DNA of 39,669 nucleotides. Source: Nanobdellota archaeon. GTDB taxonomy: Archaea; Nanobdellota; Nanobdellia; UBA10117; ARS21. Below the pieces are notes generated by a model. The model was not told the origin of the DNA. It was given only the letters and a program-made list of their open reading frames with translations, and ran no database searches. This document shows positions 19,469-27,239 of this stretch, piece after piece (position 1 is the stretch's first letter; each line of letters begins with the position of its first letter). The stretch lies in contig JAAZYP010000001.1 in the NCBI GenBank assembly GCA_014239585.1, positions 71,752-111,420 on the forward strand, given 5' to 3'. The translations under genes were made by a program, and so were the position numbers.

Positions 19469-19501
19469 CTTTCTTTTTTCCTCAATTATTGAATTTATAT
19501 A

Positions 19502-19843
19502 CTAAGTCTTTTTAAATGTTTCAATATGAAGTTTGTTCAGCATTCCGCTGACCTTCAAAACATCTATTTTGACTTTTTTTGAACATAATTTTTTGATAAG
19601 TGTTAATGCAGCCTTTGTTTCATCAAGATATTTACTATTTGTTCTGATAACACCGAGTTGAAATTTTTTATCAAAACTTATAAAATTAAGACCCGATTTA
19701 GCAATTCCTAATTCTCCCAGAAATTGTTTACATTCAACGAGAATGTGCTTTTGAGCGTCAATTTTAGAAAAATCAGAACTTGATTTAATTTTGAATAATA
19801 CATAACGTGGATTTTCTTTAAGAGTAGGTAAAATTGGTTTCAT
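19502..19843 (-). CDS. rnp2: Ribonuclease P protein component 2 (Pop5/Rpp14)
   Basis: PRYVLFKIKSSSDFSKIDAQKHILVECKQFLGELGIAKSGLNFISFDKKFQLGVIRTNSKYLDETKAALTLI; gene context upstream of psmA. Confidence 0.82.
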   Translation of the reverse strand: MKPILPTLKENPRYVLFKIKSSSDFSKIDAQKHILVECKQFLGELGIAKSGLNFISFDKKFQLGVIRTNSKYLDETKAALTLIKKLCSKKVKIDVLKVSGMLNKLHIETFKKT

Positions 19844-19867
19844 AGATATAAAAAACAATAGAGATAT

Positions 19868-20071
19868 TTATTTCTTTGCTCCGCCAAGTCGAACCTTTTT
19901 TTGCTTGTTATATGAGTTAGTCCACTTAGTTTGAAGGGGTTTTCGTCCTAATTTTAAAAAGTTCTTCATTGCTTTACCATTTAAAAAATATAATACTCGG
20001 CCGCTGTTTCGAACTAACATTCGTCCCTTCCCTTTCGGAAGAGTTTTTCCACTAAATGAACATTCAACCAT
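19868..20071 (-). CDS. rpl24e: Ribosomal protein L24e
   Basis: VECSFSGKTLPKGKGRMLVRNSGRVLYFLNGKAMKNFLKLGRKPLQTKWT. Confidence 0.92.
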   Translation of the reverse strand: MVECSFSGKTLPKGKGRMLVRNSGRVLYFLNGKAMKNFLKLGRKPLQTKWTNSYNKQKKVRLGGAKK

Positions 20072-20337
20072 TATTTTCGACCCCTCTTTCCTGAACTTGC
20101 TTCAATTTCAGTTTGAGTTAACATTATAATATCTCCAACGCGAGTCGGACCATAAACATTTCGTCGCATAATCTTTCCGGCATCTTTTCCATCAAGAACT
20201 TTACATCGAACCAAAGTAACAACTTGTTTTGTACCTTCTCTACCGCTTAATTCTACAATTTCAGCAGGATATGCTTTGAGAAGCTTACCACTAAGATCAG
20301 TGTTTGATGATTGTTTCTTTGTTTCCTTTTCAGCCAT
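20071..20337 (-). CDS. rps28e: Ribosomal protein S28e
   Basis: YPAEIVELSGREGTKQVVTLVRCKVLDGKDAGKIMRRNVYGPTRVGDIIMLTQTEIEA. Confidence 0.94.
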   Translation of the reverse strand: MAEKETKKQSSNTDLSGKLLKAYPAEIVELSGREGTKQVVTLVRCKVLDGKDAGKIMRRNVYGPTRVGDIIMLTQTEIEASSGKRGRK

Positions 20338-20873
20338 TATTTCGATTTTTTATCTTCTTTCGGTTTTTCAACCTTTTCTGCAGGCTTTTCTTCTTTCGGT
20401 TTTTCAACCTTTTCTGCAGGCTTTTCTTCAGATTTTGATTCTTCTTTAACTTCTTTCTTTGGCGCTTCAGCTTTCGGTTTTTCTTCTTTAACTTCAGCTT
20501 TCTTTTCAACCTTTTTTACAGGTTTTGCTTCACCGTCTAAAAGAATTTTAATATCTTTCAAAAGTGTTTCCATCATTTTTTTATCTGCAGATACAATTGC
20601 TACAGCCGCTGTTGCGACAGGTAGACCTGCAGCTGCACCCAATTCTGATTTAGATGGTACATCCACATGCATGATGCTCTTTTCTTTTGCAATTAAAGGC
20701 AAGTGCATAATAATTTCAGCTGGAGAACTGTCAGCAGCAGAAATAGATAATTTCGCTTCTCCTCGTTCTAAGCTTTTAGTAACTTCATTTACGCCCTTTC
20801 GGATTTTACCTTCCGATCTGGCATTCTCAATTAGAGAATAAATTCTTTCCGTAATGTCTTTTGTTAGTTCCAT
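20337..20873 (-). CDS. rpl7ae: Ribosomal protein L7Ae with long Lys/Glu/Pro-rich C-terminal tail
   Basis: ARSEGKIRKGVNEVTKSLERGEAKLSISAADSSPAEIIMHLPLIAKEKSIMHVDVPSKSELGAAAGLPVATAAVAIV followed by about 60 aa of KVEKKAEVKEEKPKAE... Confidence 0.95.
   Translation of the reverse strand: MELTKDITERIYSLIENARSEGKIRKGVNEVTKSLERGEAKLSISAADSSPAEIIMHLPLIAKEKSIMHVDVPSKSELGAAAGLPVATAAVAIVSADKKMMETLLKDIKILLDGEAKPVKKVEKKAEVKEEKPKAEAPKKEVKEESKSEEKPAEKVEKPKEEKPAEKVEKPKEDKKSK
20354..20425. repeat. Perfect tandem 2 x 36 bp repeat inside the L7Ae tail
   Basis: cttctttcggtttttcaaccttttctgcaggctttt twice (20354-20389, 20390-20425), encoding EEKPAEKVEKPK-type repeats. Confidence 0.95.
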
Positions 20874-20962
20874 TTTAACCTCGTTAACCTCATTGGTTAA
20901 TGAATTTGATTAACTCAAACTCTTTAAAAACTTTATTATTGGAGTATAGTTTGGAGTAAACA

Positions 20963-21280
20963 ATGGATAAATACACCAAACGAATTGACAGAAACATAGA
21001 AAAATTATCTGAAACTAGACAAATATTTCTGGAAAGTTTGATGAATAAATTAGAACATTCGTTAGATATAAAATCTGAATTAGAACCCGAATATAATTCA
21101 TTATCCAATACCGATAATGATTATCGAGAAATCTTAGATGTTTTGTCGGACGAAGTTATGAATGCCAATCGGATCAAAATGATGGATTATTTTGACAAAG
21201 CATCACCTTTCATTGCAATGGAATATTTTATGAGAAATATAAGTATCCAAGAAATGAAACTTAACGAATCTTCCGATTAA
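20963..21280 (+). CDS. Hypothetical protein (105 aa)
   Basis: ORF in gap, highly charged, no family recognised; 3' end overlaps the GluRS 3' end by 20 nt. Confidence 0.55.
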   Translation: MDKYTKRIDRNIEKLSETRQIFLESLMNKLEHSLDIKSELEPEYNSLSNTDNDYREILDVLSDEVMNANRIKMMDYFDKASPFIAMEYFMRNISIQEMKLNESSD

Positions 21281-22460
21281 GTGCGTTTAGTGTTTTGTAA
21301 ACTTCTTTCTTTTCAACAGTTTTGTCTCGTTTTGTCGGACCAATTTCATAAAAATATTTTATCAAAGTTTCAGGTTTAAATCCACGTTTTTTCAAAGAAG
21401 ATAGTGTTTCGATTTTTGAATCATCATATCCCGAGAATTTTCCCGATTCGACACCTTTTCGAATTTCAGACGCAGAAATATTCATACCTTTAAAATTAAT
21501 TCTTCCAAGATGAATATATTCAGGAATTTTCCAATTCATAAATTTGAAAATATTTTGTTGACGTCTAGTTTGATCTTCATGATCTTTTCCACGGATAACG
21601 TGTGTTAATTTTAAATCATGATCATCAATTGCTACTGAAAAATTCATCATTGGCCAAACTTTATATTTTTTACCAACACGAGGATGAGAGTTAGTATTTA
21701 TTCTAAATGCAATCCAATCGCGAAGTGCTGGATTTTTTAATCGAGAATCAGTTTTTACTCTAACAACCGCTTCACCCGATTTGTATTTACCCATAAGCAT
21801 CTTATTCCATTTTATCAAATTATCTTTAATTGAATTGTTAGTACCTAGCGGAGATTCACCATTTCTAATTTTTTTACGAATAAGTTCTGGATCTTCTTCA
21901 CAAACATACAAATGTCCAGATTTCAATAATTTTTCACCATATTTGTAATATGATTCAATTCGGTCAGATTGAATATATAATTCATCCGGTTTTCCAACTA
22001 ACCATTCAAAATCTCGCTCAATCATTTTGTAAAATTTTTTGAAATTTCCGTCAGGATTAGTATCTTCAATTCGAAGAATATGTTTTCCATTATATTTATC
22101 TCGATAAATTTTATTTATTGACAAGACTAAAGCGTGTCCGATGTGAAGCGGCCCCGAAGCAGATGGTGCAGAACGAACTCTAAATATTTTTTTAATATTT
22201 GGAAGATCAATTATTTCTTTCTTAATTATTTCTTTCGGATCAAAAAAGGAAGGATTTATTTTTTTCAATTTTTCAATTTGATCAGAAATCGATAATGCAT
22301 TGACTTCAGAAATTGTTTTTGCAACTGTTTTTGCAACAGTTGAAATTTTAGATTTATATTTAATAGTAGGTATGATTTTGTTAATTACTGCTTTTTGATT
22401 AGCCTTACCTTTAAATTCAACTGCATTTTCTAAAGACAGTTGAAGTATTTTCTTCCTCAT
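21261..22460 (-). CDS. gltX: Archaeal-type glutamyl-tRNA synthetase, catalytic part only (399 aa; lacks C-terminal anticodon-binding beta-barrel)
   Basis: VRSAPSASGPLHIGHALVLSINKIY...HILRIEDTNPDGNFKKFYKMIERDFEWL...HVIRGKDHEDQTRRQ...ISASEIRKGVESGKFSGYDDSKIETLSSLKKRGFKPETL...TLNALNRKIR-stop. Confidence 0.88.
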   Translation of the reverse strand: MRKKILQLSLENAVEFKGKANQKAVINKIIPTIKYKSKISTVAKTVAKTISEVNALSISDQIEKLKKINPSFFDPKEIIKKEIIDLPNIKKIFRVRSAPSASGPLHIGHALVLSINKIYRDKYNGKHILRIEDTNPDGNFKKFYKMIERDFEWLVGKPDELYIQSDRIESYYKYGEKLLKSGHLYVCEEDPELIRKKIRNGESPLGTNNSIKDNLIKWNKMLMGKYKSGEAVVRVKTDSRLKNPALRDWIAFRINTNSHPRVGKKYKVWPMMNFSVAIDDHDLKLTHVIRGKDHEDQTRRQQNIFKFMNWKIPEYIHLGRINFKGMNISASEIRKGVESGKFSGYDDSKIETLSSLKKRGFKPETLIKYFYEIGPTKRDKTVEKKEVYKTLNALNRKIR

Positions 22461-22496
22461 AAAAGATTTAAGTCGCAGAAATTTAAAAGACTAACT

Positions 22497-23507
22497 TTAT
22501 TTCGGATAAGCGGAATTAATTATTAATTGTTTATTTTTGAAATGTTTATGAACTGTTTTAAGATAACGATTAAATACTGTTGCCAAACTTGATTTTAAAT
22601 CCGCAGGATGTATTTTTTTGGATTTGTAATCTTTTTCTAATTCAAAAATGGTTGAATAAGCTTTATTTCCTCCAAATTTTTCAGGGCGAATTATATCAAA
22701 TTTTCCGTCAACAGGAAATACAACATTCCGAACCATATCTATAACTCCATTATTTTCAACAATTCCTTCAGGACAGTAAGCTTTACCTATTTTTTTAGTA
22801 ACTGATTTTGACGAATCATCAATATATATTGAAGAATTAGGATCAGAAGCAGACATTTTACCACCAGATTTACTTAACCCGATCAGCGGTGTAAATATAC
22901 AAATTGGCTTTTTATGACCTAGTTTCGGAACTTCTTCTCGCGCAAGCATGTAAATTTTCCTTTGATCGATTCCAGAATATGCAATATCAGCATTAAGATG
23001 ATGAACATCAATTGCTTGCATTAACGCATAATTCATTGAACCCAAATCAGGATTATCTACTTGCCTCACAACTTCAGAACTTGCACGCATAGCACGCTTT
23101 AATTTAACCAGCCCCATAATCTTGTATAAATCAAAAATATAGTCTTTCTTTTGTTGAAATGATGAACCTAATACAAATTTTACTCTTTTTGTATCTGCGC
23201 CAATAGATTTTAATATGGCAGTCATGGCCTCCTTGTAGTATTTTGATCGAGCAGTTGCTAATTTCCACGGAGATTTTCGATCATCCAGATAAGCATGAAT
23301 ATCTGCAAGAAGATATTTAACATCTAATCCTGCATCAATAAAATCTTTCAATTTCACTGCCTGAACATAATAACCGATATGAACTTTTCCAGTCGGAGCA
23401 GCACCAATATAGACTGAAGGTTTCTTACGAGAACGTAAAAGTTTTTCCAATTCTGGGCGAGTAATGGTTTCGATAGTATTTCTCAAAATTAAGTCGATTT
23501 TATTCAT
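22497..23507 (-). CDS. tyrS: Tyrosyl-tRNA synthetase
   Basis: KKPSVYIGAAPTGKVHIGYYVQAVKLKDFIDAGLDVKYLLADIHAYLDD...MQAIDVHHLNADIAYSGIDQRKIYMLARE...GGKMSASDPNSSIYIDD. Confidence 0.9.
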   Translation of the reverse strand: MNKIDLILRNTIETITRPELEKLLRSRKKPSVYIGAAPTGKVHIGYYVQAVKLKDFIDAGLDVKYLLADIHAYLDDRKSPWKLATARSKYYKEAMTAILKSIGADTKRVKFVLGSSFQQKKDYIFDLYKIMGLVKLKRAMRASSEVVRQVDNPDLGSMNYALMQAIDVHHLNADIAYSGIDQRKIYMLAREEVPKLGHKKPICIFTPLIGLSKSGGKMSASDPNSSIYIDDSSKSVTKKIGKAYCPEGIVENNGVIDMVRNVVFPVDGKFDIIRPEKFGGNKAYSTIFELEKDYKSKKIHPADLKSSLATVFNRYLKTVHKHFKNKQLIINSAYPK

Positions 23508-23565
23508 AATTACCTAAGTGTTTACTTTTTTATAAATAATTCCCATATTTTATGCTCTACATAAT

Positions 23566-23575
23566 ATTTATATAG
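23566..23575 (+). promoter_or_regulatory. TATA box of the 59-aa membrane protein gene
   Basis: tatttatata about 26 nt upstream of the ATG at 23597. Confidence 0.55.
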
Positions 23576-23596
23576 GACAAGAAGCATATTTCGACT

Positions 23597-23776
23597 ATGA
23601 AAGCAAACTTAAGCACAGCTGCAACATGGATTGTAGTTCTTAGCGCTGTTAATGTTGCACTTGGATACGCAGGTATGGATTTAACTTCTTACTTAGGCGG
23701 ATTAAGCGGAGCATGGAATGCAGCAGTAGGACTATCCGGATTGTGGATGGGATATGGTTTATTGTCCGGTAATTAA
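23597..23776 (+). CDS. Small two-TM membrane protein (59 aa, DUF378-like), below ORF-track cutoff
   Basis: MKANLSTAATWIVVLSAVNVALGYAGMDLTSYLGGLSGAWNAAVGLSGLWMGYGLLSGN; own TATA box and downstream hairpin terminator. Confidence 0.75.
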   Translation: MKANLSTAATWIVVLSAVNVALGYAGMDLTSYLGGLSGAWNAAVGLSGLWMGYGLLSGN

Positions 23777-23804
23777 TCTTACTGGTACCAAAAATTTATT
23801 TACC

Positions 23805-23830
23805 GGGGAAAACTAGCTTCCCCATTTTTT
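23805..23830 (+). terminator. Hairpin plus T-run terminator-like element
   Basis: GGGGAA-aactagc-TTCCCC followed by aTTTTTT. Confidence 0.65.
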
Positions 23831-23856
23831 ATTTAGAAAGTTAAGATAGAAAATTT

Positions 23857-25050
23857 TTATTCATATCTTAATGCATCTACGGGATTTAGTTTTGATGCAG
23901 CTCGAGCAGGAAGAATTCCAGATAAAATTCCTGCAATCGCAGAAAATAATATCGCACCACCAACAACGTATGGATCAATTAAAATAAGAAAAGGCAATCC
24001 TGGACTAAATGCTTCAATAGCATATTTGGCACCGAGTGCCATTAATATTCCGATAATACTTCCAATAATACCTCCAACCACACCAAAAAATGCAGATTCA
24101 ATTAAGAAAATAGTCATAATTGCTTTATTTGTTGCACCAATTGATTTCATTATACCTATTTCTTTAGTTCTTTCAAGAACAGACATGTACATTGTATTAG
24201 CAATACCTACTGCCCCAACAATTAATGCTATTCCTGCTATACCTACAATAACGTATTGAATTATACCTAAAATATTATTAATTTGTTCCAAAATAGCAGT
24301 TGAAGTACTCAGGATGAAGTTTTTATCTCCTCGATAATCTTCATAATCTTCTTCCAATTCTTCAGCAAATTTTTCAATATCTACTCCCTCCTTTACAATA
24401 ATTTGTGCACCGGTTACTTTATTCGCAGGCGCAAAAATTTTTCGGGCATCATCGATCGACATTGCAATAGAAGTATCATCGGCATCATTTCCAATTCGTT
24501 CATATATTCCGATAACTTTGAAAGTTTTTCCACCAACTTTAATTCGACTTTTTAGATCGATCTTCTTTTCAAAATAATCATGATTTAGTTTCCAGCCAAT
24601 AATAACTGAACCTGTTTCTCCATCTTGAAAATTTCGACCACGTTCAACTTCAAAATTTGATCGTCCTAAAAATTCAGCCCAAAATTCAGTATCTATAGCA
24701 TAAACAATCGGATATTTTTTTTCAGATTTGTATTCGACTTCCTGAGTATCATAAACATAAGGTATTACTATATCCGTTTCACCAAATGATTCAAAGAAAT
24801 TTATATCTCTGTTTTTAAGACCATATTCTCCCGGGGTTGGGGGACCAAAAGCCGTACCGCCTTGAACTAAAATTACATCGGTTCCAAATTCTTCAAAAGC
24901 CGCATTTACTGCATTTTCAGTACCTTGGGCAATTAAAGTCAAAGAAACAATTGCAGAAATACCGATAACAATACCTATAACGGTCAACCAACTACGTAAT
25001 TTTCTTCGTTTAAGATTATTTAACGCAATTAGAATATACTCACGTAACAT
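23857..25050 (-). CDS. MacB/FtsX-type ABC transporter permease
   Basis: LNNLKRRKLRSWLTVIGIVIGISAIVSL...RTKEIGIMKSIGATNKAIMTIFLIESAFFGVVGGIIG...GILPARAASKLNPVDALRYE; start at MLREYIL. Confidence 0.92.
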   Translation of the reverse strand: MLREYILIALNNLKRRKLRSWLTVIGIVIGISAIVSLTLIAQGTENAVNAAFEEFGTDVILVQGGTAFGPPTPGEYGLKNRDINFFESFGETDIVIPYVYDTQEVEYKSEKKYPIVYAIDTEFWAEFLGRSNFEVERGRNFQDGETGSVIIGWKLNHDYFEKKIDLKSRIKVGGKTFKVIGIYERIGNDADDTSIAMSIDDARKIFAPANKVTGAQIIVKEGVDIEKFAEELEEDYEDYRGDKNFILSTSTAILEQINNILGIIQYVIVGIAGIALIVGAVGIANTMYMSVLERTKEIGIMKSIGATNKAIMTIFLIESAFFGVVGGIIGSIIGILMALGAKYAIEAFSPGLPFLILIDPYVVGGAILFSAIAGILSGILPARAASKLNPVDALRYE

Positions 25051-25051
25051 T

Positions 25052-25963
25052 TCAGCTCTTCCTTTTTCGCATCCATCGGTATGTAATAAAAGCAAGAATC
25101 AAAAATAAAATTGTAATTTTTCCAAAGGAACTGCTTTTAATCAGCCCAATTTTTTGAGCATCATTTTCAGTATAAACATTAAATTTAACTTCTTCTTGAG
25201 TTTGATAGGTTTTGTAATTATCGTCAGAATACTCAACATTCAACAAGATACTTATTTCTTTAGAAGTTTTAATTTTAGGATTAATATATACTTGATAAGT
25301 TTCTCTTTCAAAATCATTTGTTTCCAGTTCACCTAAATATTTTCGAGGTGTAGAAATTATATCATAATCTTCAGTATTAATCATATCTATGGTCAGGAAT
25401 TGAATTCCAAGTTTGCCTTTATTTACTGCAGTTATAATTACTTCACCCAGAGTTCCCGGTGTAAAAACTTCATAATCATCAATTCCAATTTCGAGTTTTG
25501 GTTTTCCACCAGTATTAACCGAGATAGTGGTAACTATTTTTTTAACTTCATCTTCACAAAATTCATCTTCACAAACCTTTATATTAAGATTATAAGAACC
25601 ACTTAAGGCTTGATCATCAATCATCAATCTGAAATCAACAAGTTTTTCTCGTCCCGAAGACATTTGAGATATACTTTCTGCTCCAGATTCTGTGCCCATT
25701 AAATAAAAGGGATAAGTTGGATCAGCCACAATATAGAAATTTTTCATTTCCTTATTTCCCATATTTTTAACAACAACATAAACATCAAGATAATTTCCCG
25801 GTTCTGCAGGAACTGGATCATAAGTTGAACTTTCGAGTATAAGATTACCTCCTTCAATAATCGGTAAATTTAATGTTGTTGCAGGAATTGAAGCCGTTTC
25901 AGAATAAGCGGATACTCCCGAAATCAAAACTAAAACTAAAACTAAAACTAAAAAATTTCTCAT
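25052..25963 (-). CDS. Secreted/anchored protein with CARDB/NPCBM-associated-NEW3-like domains (ABC exporter partner)
   Basis: Signal peptide MRNFLVLVLVLVLISGVSAY; NYLDVYVVVKNMGNKEMKNFYI...GEVIITAVNKGKLGIQFLTIDM; C-terminal TM then RWMRKRKS. Confidence 0.8.
   Translation of the reverse strand: MRNFLVLVLVLVLISGVSAYSETASIPATTLNLPIIEGGNLILESSTYDPVPAEPGNYLDVYVVVKNMGNKEMKNFYIVADPTYPFYLMGTESGAESISQMSSGREKLVDFRLMIDDQALSGSYNLNIKVCEDEFCEDEVKKIVTTISVNTGGKPKLEIGIDDYEVFTPGTLGEVIITAVNKGKLGIQFLTIDMINTEDYDIISTPRKYLGELETNDFERETYQVYINPKIKTSKEISILLNVEYSDDNYKTYQTQEEVKFNVYTENDAQKIGLIKSSSFGKITILFLILAFITYRWMRKRKS
25926..25949. repeat. (AAAACT)4 hexanucleotide microsatellite in a signal-peptide coding region
   Basis: aaaactaaaactaaaactaaaact read directly; encodes the LVLVLVLV hydrophobic core on the minus strand. 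Confidence 0.95.
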
Positions 25964-26640
25964 TAGTTTATCTCTCCATCTACAATCTTATATATCTTAT
26001 GTTCACTTGTTCGTTTTACAAGATCTAAATCATGAGTTACAATAATTATAGTTTTACCTTCTTTATTAATTTCATTAAATAAATTCATAATCATTTTACC
26101 GGTTTTGGTATCTAGATTTCCAGTAGGTTCATCTGCAATAATAACTTCAGGATTATTTGCTAATGATCGTGCTACTGCAACGCGTTGTCTCTCACCGCCC
26201 GATAATTCAGTCGGTAAATTATTTAATCTATGATTTAAATCAACCTTATTTAATAATTTTTTAGCGCGTTTTATTTTTTCTTCAACAGGAATTTCTTGAA
26301 AAGTCATTGGAAGCATAACATTTTCTAAAGCAGTCATACTATTAATTAAATTAAAGGATTGAAAAACAAATCCGATTTTACTTCCACGAATTTGCGCCAA
26401 ATCACTTTCAGTTAATGAAGAAATATTTATTCCATCAAGAAAAATTTTACCTCGAGAAGGATAATCTAAACTACCAATCATATTTAGTAATGTTGATTTT
26501 CCAGAACCCGATTTTCCAACAATAAATACAATTTCATTTTTGTTAATATCTAATGAAATATTGCGGTTTGCATATATTTTAGAATCACCCATATCATAAA
26601 TTTTCCATACCTTTTTCAGAGAGATAATGGGGTTAGTCAT
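25963..26640 (-). CDS. MacB/LolD-type ABC transporter ATP-binding protein
   Basis: VGKSGSGKSTLLNMIGSLDYPSRGKIFLDG...FQSFNLINSMTALENVMLPM...LSGGERQRVAVARSLANNPEVIIADEPTGNLDTKTG. Confidence 0.97.
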   Translation of the reverse strand: MTNPIISLKKVWKIYDMGDSKIYANRNISLDINKNEIVFIVGKSGSGKSTLLNMIGSLDYPSRGKIFLDGINISSLTESDLAQIRGSKIGFVFQSFNLINSMTALENVMLPMTFQEIPVEEKIKRAKKLLNKVDLNHRLNNLPTELSGGERQRVAVARSLANNPEVIIADEPTGNLDTKTGKMIMNLFNEINKEGKTIIIVTHDLDLVKRTSEHKIYKIVDGEIN

Positions 26641-26669
26641 AAATCAGATAGTGAGTTCTATCTTAAAAA

Positions 26670-27200
26670 TTATTGGTAAGTTTTTTGATAAAGTTTTATT
26701 GAATCTTTTATCGCCTTTCTAGCCTTTCGGGCGTTTACCCATTTTCCAATTTCAACTTTGTTTTTTCTAAGATCTTTATATCTATCAAAAAAGTGATAAA
26801 TTTCTTCCAAAAATGCTTTTGGAACGTGTTTCAAATCTTTAATTTCATCAAATCTAGGATCATTTGCAGGAACTGCTAAGATCTTTTCATCTGACTTTCC
26901 GCCATCAATCATATGTAACATCCCAACTGGCCTTGCTTTTACCAGAATTCCCGGGTGTAACGGAGAGTGTGTAAGTAAAATTACATCTAAAGGATCATCA
27001 TCATCACAAAGTGTTTGCGGAACAAAACCATAATTTCCGGGATAACTCATAGAAACTTCAAGAACTCTATCAAGCATTATTAATCCGGTTTCTTTATCCA
27101 GTTCATACTTATCTTTACTACCGCTTGGTATTTCAATGATAACATTGATTACATCAGGTGCATTCTTCCCGTATGAAATGTTGTGCCACATATTTGTCAT
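26670..27200 (-). CDS. ppa: Inorganic pyrophosphatase (family I)
   Basis: VIIEIPSGSKDKYELDKETGLIMLDRVLEVSMSYPGNYGFVPQTLCDDDDPLDVILLTHSPLHPG. Confidence 0.96.
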   Translation of the reverse strand: MTNMWHNISYGKNAPDVINVIIEIPSGSKDKYELDKETGLIMLDRVLEVSMSYPGNYGFVPQTLCDDDDPLDVILLTHSPLHPGILVKARPVGMLHMIDGGKSDEKILAVPANDPRFDEIKDLKHVPKAFLEEIYHFFDRYKDLRKNKVEIGKWVNARKARKAIKDSIKLYQKTYQ

Positions 27201-27239
27201 ATTAGTATCTCGTAATTTGAATTAAAAAGGTTTTGGATG

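Noticed and set aside
20311-20841. 176-aa plus-strand ORF (FSTFSAGFSSFGFSTF...)
   Set aside because: Antisense shadow of the L7Ae low-complexity tail; compositionally artificial.
20890-21108. 72-aa minus-strand ORF downstream of gltX, considered as a detached GluRS C-terminal domain
   Set aside because: Sequence (MDNELYSGSNSDFISNECSN...) does not resemble the GluRS beta-barrel and lies antisense to the 105-aa ORF.
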